This document shows, piece by piece, positions 1 through 4,951 of a stretch of 11,238 nucleotides of DNA. Source of the DNA: Bacteroidota bacterium (lineage in GTDB: Bacteria; Bacteroidota; Bacteroidia; Bacteroidales; JAAYUG01); the NCBI GenBank assembly GCA_021812865.1, contig JAKAMP010000030.1, forward strand, positions 1 to 11,238, given 5' to 3'. Positions within the stretch are counted from its first letter, which is position 1. Every line of letters begins with the position of its first letter. The notes below the pieces were generated by a model, which was given only the letters and a program-made list of their open reading frames with translations, was not told the DNA's origin and did not search any database. Position numbers and translations under genes: made by a program.

Positions 1-2
1 AA

Positions 3-1217
3 TCACTTCTGGTATACGACCTTGCTACCAAGGCAGGCGACGGAGGAAGCATTGAAAGGTTGAGCAATATGGCACTCGACAGTATATCCGGGATGATGGA
101 ACATCAGAAAGTCCTCTTGCAGAATGCCATCAGAAAGGTTGATCATTCCTTCGAGAATTTCCGGTCGATGCTGAACCTCATGACTGTTTTACTGATTGTG
201 GGCGCGGTGTTCATCGCTTTCCTGATCATCGGATCCATTGTACGTCCCATGAATTTCATCCGGCGGGTTCTGCATAATATGAGCCTGGGCATTTTGCCCG
301 ATGAAGATATACCGGGCGGGAGAGATGAGATCGGGCAGATGTCGGTTGCCCTCAATGGAGTAGTGAAGGCACTGAAAGGGATTTCCGATTTTTCGCTTCA
401 GATCGGAAAAGGGAATTTCGAAAGTGATTTCAAACCCCTGAGTGAGAAAGATATTCTGGGCAATGCACTGCTCGATATGCGGGAAGAACTGAAAATTGCA
501 GCCAGTGAACAGGAGAAACGTCATAAGGAGGATGATCAGCGGAACTGGGCAACGCAGGGTATGGCAAAGTTTGGAGAAATTCTCAGGCAGGATAACGACA
601 ACATTACCGAGTTTTCACAGAATATCATCAGCCACCTGGTGCAATACCTCAATGCCAACCAGGGAGGGTTCTTCCTCATCAGCAGTGAGGACAGGGGTGA
701 GCAGTTCATCGAGCTACAGGCCTTTTATGCCTATAACAAGAAAAAATACCTGGAAAGAAAAATCAGGATCGGCGAAGGACTGGTAGGACGTTGTGTTCAG
801 GAAAAGGCAACCATCTACCTTACCGATATCCCGAAAGATTATATAAAGATCACCTCGGGACTTGGAGGAGATAACCCAAGAAGCCTTATTCTTGTTCCGC
901 TGATGATGAATGAACAGGTTTACGGGGTTATTGAAATTGCCTCTTTCAAGGCGTTCGAACCCTACCAGATTGAATTCATGGAGAAACTGGCCGCCAGTAT
1001 TGCATCGACTGTAAGTGCAGTACAGATAAACATGCAAACCGCCCAGTTACTCGAGCAATCCAGACAGCATACCGAGGAAATGCTTGCCCAGGAAGAAGAA
1101 ATGAGGCAGAATATGGAAGAACTGAGGGCCACCCAGGAACAATCGGCACGGCGGGAAGAATTGCTCGAGAAAAAAGTGAAAGAGCTCAAGGCAAAGCTTG
1201 AGGAATTGCAGAAATAG
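3..1217 (+). CDS. HAMP-GAF membrane sensor protein, 5' partial
   Basis: The frame stays open to the left edge, so the gene starts outside the window; an in-frame TTG at 60 is probably internal. Numbering from that TTG, a transmembrane helix lies at about residues 38-62. A HAMP-like linker with a DEIGQM segment follows at about 60-112, then a GAF domain at about 178-322 (segments GEGLVGRCVQ, LVPLMMNEQVYGVIEIASF). The protein ends in a charged coiled coil at about 325-385. No histidine-kinase, GGDEF, phosphatase or MCP signalling domain follows, so any output must go through the coiled coil to a partner. The visible residues before the helix are helical, like the end of a periplasmic sensor domain. 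HAMP normally relays conformational change from a periplasmic sensor, and GAF domains bind small ligands or mediate dimerisation. The ligand is unknown. An intrinsic terminator at 1236-1290 closes the unit. Confidence 0.85.
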   Translation, partial: SLLVYDLATKAGDGGSIERLSNMALDSISGMMEHQKVLLQNAIRKVDHSFENFRSMLNLMTVLLIVGAVFIAFLIIGSIVRPMNFIRRVLHNMSLGILPDEDIPGGRDEIGQMSVALNGVVKALKGISDFSLQIGKGNFESDFKPLSEKDILGNALLDMREELKIAASEQEKRHKEDDQRNWATQGMAKFGEILRQDNDNITEFSQNIISHLVQYLNANQGGFFLISSEDRGEQFIELQAFYAYNKKKYLERKIRIGEGLVGRCVQEKATIYLTDIPKDYIKITSGLGGDNPRSLILVPLMMNEQVYGVIEIASFKAFEPYQIEFMEKLAASIASTVSAVQINMQTAQLLEQSRQHTEEMLAQEEEMRQNMEELRATQEQSARREELLEKKVKELKAKLEELQK

Positions 1218-1235
1218 CAGCTTTCCTTAATCATT

Positions 1236-1290
1236 TAAGCCATATTGTCATGAATCATTTTTATATTTATGTCAATATGGCTTATTTTTT
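1236..1290 (+). terminator. Intrinsic terminator after the HAMP-GAF gene
   Basis: A perfect 12-base inverted repeat (TAAGCCATATTG at 1236-1247, its complement at 1273-1284) is followed at once by six T (1285-1290). The stem can extend inward past one mismatch. It lies 18 bases after the stop codon, and it separates the sensor transcript from hsp20. Confidence 0.85.
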
Positions 1291-1320
1291 ATGAAAAGTG
1301 GGAATGGTATGGAAATTGAA

Positions 1321-1380
1321 AAATTACAGGTACAAGAACCAAAAAAGATTAGGAGGACTGAGCTATGTTACCTGTAATTT
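1321..1380 (+). promoter_or_regulatory. Inverted repeat enclosing the hsp20 ribosome-binding site and start codon
   Basis: AAATTACAGGTA at 1321-1332 and TACCTGTAATTT at 1369-1380 are perfect 12-base complements. The right arm covers codons 2 to 6 of hsp20. The 36-base loop holds the AGGAGG Shine-Dalgarno (1351-1356) and the ATG (1365). Small heat-shock genes in several bacteria are controlled by 5'-UTR RNA thermometers, so a thermolabile hairpin is plausible. Here, however, the Shine-Dalgarno sits in the loop rather than in a stem, unlike ROSE or fourU elements. A DNA operator is an alternative. There is no T tract, so it is not a terminator. Confidence 0.5.
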
Positions 1381-1796
1381 CAAGAAGAATGAATCAACCC
1401 AGCCTGGCTGATGAATTTTTCGGCCGCGACTTATTCAACGATTTCTTTGGCTGGAACCGCGAGTTAACCCTTCCCTCGGTTAACATTGCTGAAAGCAACA
1501 ATGGCTATTTGATTGAAGTTGCAGCCCCGGGGCTTTCAAAAGAGGATTTCAAAATTGACGTGGAAGACCATGTGCTCACCATTTCTTCAAAGAGAGAGGA
1601 AAAGAAGGAAGACAAAGAGGATTCATACATCCGCAGGGAATTCAACTATTCCACTTTCAGCAGGAGTTTTACCCTTCCCGAATGGGTGAATGAGGAAAAG
1701 ATCTCTGCCAGTGAGAAGAACGGTGTGCTGAGCATTGAGATTCCAAGGAAAGATGAAAGCAAAGCCGGATTGTCGAGATCAATCAAAATAGCCTGA
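1365..1796 (+). CDS. hsp20: Small heat-shock protein, Hsp20/alpha-crystallin family
   Basis: This is an ATP-independent cytosolic holdase that binds unfolding proteins and passes them to DnaK/DnaJ for refolding. The 143 residues match the usual bacterial length. The N-terminal arm (about 1-35) is rich in Phe and ends in DLFNDFFGW. The alpha-crystallin domain spans about 36-130 (VAAPGLSKEDFKIDVEDHVLTI, ending with the family signature NGVLSIEIP at 119-127). The C-terminal IxI motif that docks between subunits is I140-K141-I142. The ATG at 1365 follows a strong AGGAGG by eight bases, which fixes the start; such a strong site is uncommon in this group. The gene is monocistronic, lying between two terminators, and it converges on a J-domain gene. 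I see no CIRCE element and no TAnnTTTG box in the short upstream region. Confidence 0.96.
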   Translation: MLPVISRRMNQPSLADEFFGRDLFNDFFGWNRELTLPSVNIAESNNGYLIEVAAPGLSKEDFKIDVEDHVLTISSKREEKKEDKEDSYIRREFNYSTFSRSFTLPEWVNEEKISASEKNGVLSIEIPRKDESKAGLSRSIKIA

Positions 1797-1830
1797 TCAG
1801 CATTTCCGGGATTTTTCATGGAACAGAATG

Positions 1831-1873
1831 AAACCTGTAATTTGCATATCCTGCAAATTGCAGGTTTTTTTTT
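1831..1873 (+). terminator. Intrinsic terminator of hsp20
   Basis: A 16-base stem (1831-1846 with 1852-1867, one G-T wobble) with a five-base loop TATCC runs into a tract of nine T (1865-1873). It lies 34 bases after the hsp20 stop and abuts the stop codon of the convergent J-domain gene. The left arm repeats the ACCTGTAATTT sequence found at the hsp20 start. Confidence 0.9.
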
Positions 1874-2460
1874 CAGCCGAGAGTGGTTTTACCCATTCTG
1901 AAGAATCCCTTCCTGTATCTCCTGATTTGGTGTAAAGAGTAAAAAATAATGACCAGTCCGACCAGGGTTACGCAGAGAGCCGCAAACACGTTGGTTATAT
2001 GAAGTTCATTGCGGATGTACTGTTCTATTACACCGATGAATGCAAATACAATGATGAAGAATCCCAGGAAAAGGACTGCGTAATCCGATCCATGCGAGAG
2101 GGTGCGGGTAGTGCGGTATGTGTGGGTCTTTTTGAAATCTTCGAATTTCATCCGGGCTTGTTCGCGGGCCATTTGTTGGATTTTCTCCATCTGCTGCCTG
2201 AACCATTCATTCTGCTTCATTTCCCATATCAGCGATTCTTCTGGATCGGCCTGTTTTAGTTGTTCGGGTACCGGGTTCAGCAACTTCCTTAATAGAAATT
2301 CATAAGCCTCGGTGAGCCGGATAAAATGCTCTTCAGCGTCGGGAAGCTGAGACACGTCGGGATGATAAATTTTCACCTTCTGCCGGTAAGCTTTTTTGAG
2401 GGCTTCTATATCGGCCGACAAAGGAATGTCGAGGATCTTATAATAGTTTTGGTCGTTCAT
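1873..2460 (-). CDS. Membrane-anchored J-domain protein (class C/III DnaJ-like)
   Basis: This is a J-domain co-chaperone that should stimulate the ATPase of a DnaK-type Hsp70. The J domain occupies about residues 4-60: YYKILDIPLSADIEALKKAYRQ, then the essential HPD tripeptide at 33-35, then helix III up to AYEFLL. A charged, Met- and Gln-rich linker follows (about 70-120). Two transmembrane helices at about 127-148 and 154-178 form a hairpin near the C terminus, followed by a basic tail. The Gly/Phe region, zinc fingers and substrate-binding domains of true DnaJ are missing, so it is not a general DnaJ. It probably recruits Hsp70 to the inner face of the cytoplasmic membrane. The gene is convergent with hsp20 and divergent from the receiver gene. 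The substrate is unknown. Confidence 0.9.
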   Translation of the reverse strand: MNDQNYYKILDIPLSADIEALKKAYRQKVKIYHPDVSQLPDAEEHFIRLTEAYEFLLRKLLNPVPEQLKQADPEESLIWEMKQNEWFRQQMEKIQQMAREQARMKFEDFKKTHTYRTTRTLSHGSDYAVLFLGFFIIVFAFIGVIEQYIRNELHITNVFAALCVTLVGLVIIFYSLHQIRRYRKGFFRMGKTTLG

Positions 2461-2510
2461 CTTATGAAAATGAAGAAGAATTTTGCATATTTGTTAACGC
2501 GCGTGTAGTA

Positions 2511-2518
2511 CAAAGATA
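2511..2518 (-). promoter_or_regulatory. Candidate -7 box for the J-domain gene
   Basis: On the minus strand this reads TATCTTTG, a full match to the Bacteroidota -7 consensus TAnnTTTG. It would place transcription start about 45 bases before the J-domain ATG. A possible upstream TTTTG (2542-2546) lies 23 bases away, at the edge of the accepted spacing. It overlaps the leader of the divergent receiver gene. Confidence 0.4.
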
Positions 2519-2534
2519 CATACAAACCCATCTT

Positions 2535-2903
2535 ATGGCCTCAAAAAAGGTATTGATTGTTGATGATTCAGAGACCCTTAGGGCAGTTTTGATATTTGTG
2601 CTGGAAGAGGCGGGATTCGAAGTATTGGAGGGTACAGATGGGATAGATGCCATAAAATACCTTGATGGTCAGCATATCGATCTGATCATTACTGACCTGA
2701 ATATGCCCAGGATGGATGGTATCGGATTTATCAGGCATGTCAGATCAATCGAGACCTATAGTCAAATCCCCATTCTTTTCCTGACCACCGATACCCAGCA
2801 ATCTAAAAAAGATGAAGCCCGGATTGCCGGAGCTACCGGATGGATTGTTAAACCTTTCGACCAGTCCAAACTGATTTCCGCCATTACAAGGGTAATGAAA
2901 TAG
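2535..2903 (+). CDS. Stand-alone CheY-like response regulator (receiver domain only)
   Basis: This is a single receiver domain of 122 residues, the length of CheY, with no DNA-binding or enzymatic output. All phosphotransfer residues are present: the acidic pair D10-D11 (VLIVDD), phospho-acceptor D54 in ITDLNMPRMDG, the switch Thr at 84/85 (LTTD), and K106 in the VKPF segment. It should therefore be phosphorylated by a sensor kinase and act by protein contact, either on a motor-like target or as a phosphorelay intermediate. The GATGWIVKPF sequence is typical of CheY-type proteins in chemotaxis-like clusters, but no che gene is nearby. The start is ATG 2535, without a clear Shine-Dalgarno. A near-match -7 box (CATATTTG, 2486-2493) is a possible promoter. 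The partner kinase cannot be identified from this window. Confidence 0.93.
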   Translation: MASKKVLIVDDSETLRAVLIFVLEEAGFEVLEGTDGIDAIKYLDGQHIDLIITDLNMPRMDGIGFIRHVRSIETYSQIPILFLTTDTQQSKKDEARIAGATGWIVKPFDQSKLISAITRVMK

Positions 2904-2948
2904 AAAAAGTTCCGACAAAATCTATTATATATTCCGGGAAAGCGGCAT

Positions 2949-3770
2949 TTATCCGCAATAGCCTGCAGCCCTGCTGAAAATCATTTCAGGGCGCCATTCC
3001 ACTTCTTCTCCCAGCACCATTCGTGGTGATAACAGGTACTCCTTGAAGTGAAAGTGTTTGAGAAATTCGGTGGCTATTTTATTGTCGCAGGGCAGCACGG
3101 CAACCTGGTCGTATCGGTAGTGCTTGAGGTGCAACAGTTTCAGTCCGGCCTGTGGATTCGATGCAACAATCAATCCGTTTCCAAATGAGGGGAGATAGAA
3201 TCCTTCGGGAATATTATTCTTATCGCTAGTGTATATCCATGCGTTATTAAGGTTTTTTTCAACCAGGTGAAACCGGTCTTCCCCTGAGGCAGTCTTATCG
3301 AGCTGCCTGAGGGTAGGAATATCCTCCGGGATGATGGGACGGATATAGCTCATGTCGGGTGCAACAGGGATTCTGCCGCCTTTGAGAAAGCAGTAAACCG
3401 AAGTAGTAAGGAATCCCAGTTTCTGGTACATAGGTTTGCCCGCTTCGGTGGCAATCAGAATCTGTGATTTGCAGCCCTGCGTCTTGAGGTACTCCACCAG
3501 GTAACGGGTGAGCTGAAATCCCAAACCATTGCTCCGGTGCGATGGTTCAATGATGATATTGCCCAGCCACCCCACTTCTCCATTCACAATAACATTTCCT
3601 GTGCCGGTAACCTGTCCCTTGTCATAACAGGCAAATGCCTTGAAAAAGGGCTCGTGAAAATTCGAATGCATGAACTGGCCCAGGTCGAAATGCCATTCAG
3701 CGGGTACAAAGGTTTTCACCACCTCAATTTCTTCTTCTTTCAGGGGCCTTATGTCTGCATTTGTTTTCAT
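2949..3770 (-). CDS. Two-domain GNAT-family N-acetyltransferase (YitH-like architecture)
   Basis: This is an acetyl-CoA-dependent acetyltransferase of 273 residues. The N-terminal GNAT fold (about 6-140) has the acetyl-CoA pyrophosphate loop HRSNGLG at about 78-84, preceded by strand NIIIEP, and later MYQKLGF near 114-120, a typical GNAT motif B segment. The second half (about 143-270) starts again with IRPIIPEDIPTLRQLD and ends with RPEMIFSRAAGYCG. This resembles the C-terminal acetyltransferase-like domain that accompanies GNAT in the YitH/HolE-like group. Two ordered halves explain the length, about twice that of a single GNAT. ATG 3770 is preferred over the GTG just before it. The gene is convergent with the receiver gene, and the 45 bases between them hold no clear hairpin terminator. 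The acceptor substrate is unknown (small amine, amino acid or protein). Confidence 0.88.
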   Translation of the reverse strand: MKTNADIRPLKEEEIEVVKTFVPAEWHFDLGQFMHSNFHEPFFKAFACYDKGQVTGTGNVIVNGEVGWLGNIIIEPSHRSNGLGFQLTRYLVEYLKTQGCKSQILIATEAGKPMYQKLGFLTTSVYCFLKGGRIPVAPDMSYIRPIIPEDIPTLRQLDKTASGEDRFHLVEKNLNNAWIYTSDKNNIPEGFYLPSFGNGLIVASNPQAGLKLLHLKHYRYDQVAVLPCDNKIATEFLKHFHFKEYLLSPRMVLGEEVEWRPEMIFSRAAGYCG

Positions 3771-3864
3771 CACCCTAATATCTACTGGGGCATTACCAAA
3801 ATGTGTACCATTGAACGAAATGAGATATGAATCAATGTAATATAGCGATTATTTGTCTAACAAA

Positions 3865-3879
3865 AGTCTGAAAAAGACT
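3865..3879 (-). terminator. Weak terminator-like hairpin between the membrane-protein and GNAT genes
   Basis: On the minus strand, AGTCT-TTTTC-AGACT forms a five-base-pair stem followed by TTTTGTT. It lies about 55 bases after the stop of the four-helix membrane protein and about 95 bases before the GNAT start. The stem is short and low in GC, so it is a weak candidate. Confidence 0.3.
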
Positions 3880-3880
3880 G

Positions 3881-3912
3881 CGTTTTCGTACGTTTTCGTA
3901 CGTTTTCGTACG
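3881..3912. repeat. Tandem 10-bp repeat with three phased CGTACG palindromes
   Basis: CGTTTTCGTA is repeated three times without mismatch, followed by CG. It can also be read as three CGTACG palindromes (3887-3892, 3897-3902, 3907-3912) separated by TTTT, so they recur every 10 bp, about one helical turn. The array lies in the non-coding gap upstream of the GNAT gene and downstream of the membrane-protein gene. It could be an operator array or a slipped-strand microsatellite. Confidence 0.85.
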
Positions 3913-3934
3913 GTGCATCCCTGTGAAAAAAGAT

Positions 3935-4414
3935 TTACTCCAATTCTGATAATTCGTCAGGATTCAGTCTGAGTTCATCGGCAATATGGTTCACGGCCGG
4001 CCTGTTGAGGAGAAGAAGTAGCAGGATCATTGCAGTGGCGGCGATTACCGATGTGATGCCAACCAGCAGGTAGGTAGAAATACCCAGGAATACGGAACCC
4101 TCGAGCATGGCAAACTTCAGGATCATTGAATTACGGTATACCTGGAGTTTCTCGCTAAGGGAAAGATTCGCAACCGACTGGCATTTGCGATTATGAAGGG
4201 AATATGAAAGAACCACCAGGAGCGCAGCCATTACCAGAAAACCAATAAAAACCGTCTGTCCGGCCAGTTTTTCGAGCTTACCGAACGGTCCTACAGTTTG
4301 CACAAGAACGAAGGAAACCAGGAAAAATATAATGATACCAACCATCATGGCAAGATGGATGATACGGAGTGACCGCAAAATTTCCTTTGCAGAAGGAGTA
4401 TTGATCTGAGTCAT
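3935..4414 (-). CDS. Uncharacterised four-helix membrane protein
   Basis: I do not recognise a named family. From ATG 4414 the protein has 159 residues with four predicted transmembrane helices at about 18-40, 51-73, 101-118 and 119-137. A soluble basic loop lies between helices 2 and 3 (HNRKCQS to KLQVYRNS), and an acidic C-terminal tail ends ELRLNPDELSELE. Short proteins with this layout and a tail of the form IADELxLxxDE are common conserved hypotheticals in Bacteroidota, from memory. A TTG at 4456 would add 14 residues but is less likely. A minus-strand GATATTTG (4434-4441), seven of eight bases matching the -7 consensus, sits just upstream of ATG 4414 and would exclude the longer start. 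It is divergent from the 59-residue gene and no function can be assigned. Confidence 0.75.
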   Translation of the reverse strand: MTQINTPSAKEILRSLRIIHLAMMVGIIIFFLVSFVLVQTVGPFGKLEKLAGQTVFIGFLVMAALLVVLSYSLHNRKCQSVANLSLSEKLQVYRNSMILKFAMLEGSVFLGISTYLLVGITSVIAATAMILLLLLLNRPAVNHIADELRLNPDELSELE

Positions 4415-4516
4415 GCTGTAGGTATGTTTTATGCAAATATCGAAATTTAACCTCAATAAATTCAGGCAGTCCGGGATTATTAACTGAAATAGGTGAATGA
4501 TAATTTAGTTTTTCGC

Positions 4517-4545
4517 TTGACGGGCAAGCTCTCTTGGTAGATTTG
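4517..4545 (+). promoter_or_regulatory. Bacteroidota-type promoter for the small-protein unit
   Basis: TTG at 4517-4519 (-33 element) and TAGATTTG at 4538-4545 (perfect TAnnTTTG -7 element) are separated by 18 bases, within the usual spacing. Transcription would start near 4552. The -33 element overlaps a short inverted repeat, GCTTG at 4515-4519 with CAAGC at 4525-4529, a possible operator. The nearest plus-strand genes are the small ORFs at 4624 and 4696. Confidence 0.6.
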
Positions 4546-4623
4546 ACAAATGGGTAATGGGTTCTAAATTTTATTTTGATGATGAATGAATGGCGGGAGG
4601 ATGAGTAAATTTTTTTTGAAAAG

Positions 4624-4692
4624 ATGAGCAAAATCACCATTGAACCGAAACCTTATAACGGAAAGTTCGTTTCCTTGCATAGACATTTATAA
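4624..4692 (+). CDS. Possible 22-residue leader ORF
   Basis: The short ORF MSKITIEPKPYNGKFVSLHRHL begins at ATG 4624 and stops at 4692, three bases before the start of the 59-residue gene and downstream of the promoter at 4517-4545. No family is recognisable. An even shorter ORF (4601-4627, MSKFFLKR), directly preceded by GGAGG, overlaps its start as ATGA. These could be translated leaders that couple ribosomes to the next gene, or chance ORFs. No composition argument is possible at this length. Confidence 0.25.
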   Translation: MSKITIEPKPYNGKFVSLHRHL

Positions 4693-4695
4693 AAT

Positions 4696-4875
4696 ATGAA
4701 GAACAGTGATATCTCTTTCCAGGTAGGCCAGATTGTTTTGAGCAAAAATATTATTGCTGAAGTTATTGAAGTAAAAGATGAAACCTTGGTGCTTGAGTTG
4801 TCTGGCAACCTCGGTATTGCTGAAGTTCCCAAGAGAAAAGTCCATCTCATCACCTTCGGAATGGAATTCTTCTGA
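4696..4875 (+). CDS. 59-residue small protein with SH3-like/KOW-like pattern
   Basis: This short gene is plausible from its protein: alternating hydrophobic strands VGQIVLS, IIAEVIEVK, TLVLELSG, GIAEVPKRKVHLITF, with turns at Gly, Asn and Asp. The pattern resembles small beta-barrels of the SH3/KOW type, such as the soluble part of YajC. There is no transmembrane helix or signal peptide, so it is probably cytosolic. It has its own promoter candidate (4517-4545) and starts three bases after a 22-residue ORF. Its stop precedes the convergent transporter gene by 76 bases, a stretch in which I see an 8-base CCACGTGG palindrome (4928-4935) but no T-tract terminator. The function is unknown; RNA or protein binding is a guess from the fold pattern alone. 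Confidence 0.65.
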   Translation: MKNSDISFQVGQIVLSKNIIAEVIEVKDETLVLELSGNLGIAEVPKRKVHLITFGMEFF

Positions 4876-4951
4876 TTGCCCGCGTTTCATCTGAATTCCG
4901 GTACAGGTACAATCGGCGTCGGGGATACCACGTGGGTCTGCCTCACATGTT

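Noticed and set aside
60..62. TTG 60 as the true start of the sensor gene
   Set aside because: The frame is open to the left edge and the residues before it continue the same helical pattern, so the gene is truncated rather than starting here.
189..524. Minus-strand ORFs opposite the HAMP-GAF gene
   Set aside because: They are antisense to a clear sensor protein and have no domain features; the same applies to minus-strand ORFs at 714-1037 and 962-1234.
3881..3912. CRISPR array
   Set aside because: The repeat unit is only 10 bp, contiguous, with no unique spacers and no cas genes nearby.
4611..4617. T tract before the 22-residue ORF as an intrinsic terminator
   Set aside because: No stem-forming inverted repeat precedes it.
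4278..4640. 120-codon minus-strand ORF overlapping the start of the four-helix membrane protein
   Set aside because: It overlaps the membrane-protein gene and its promoter out of frame and has no coherent hydrophobic or domain pattern.
4928..4935. CCACGTGG palindrome between the 59-residue gene and mntH as a regulatory site
   Set aside because: It lies downstream of two convergent genes where no promoter is expected; an isolated 8-base palindrome is likely by chance.
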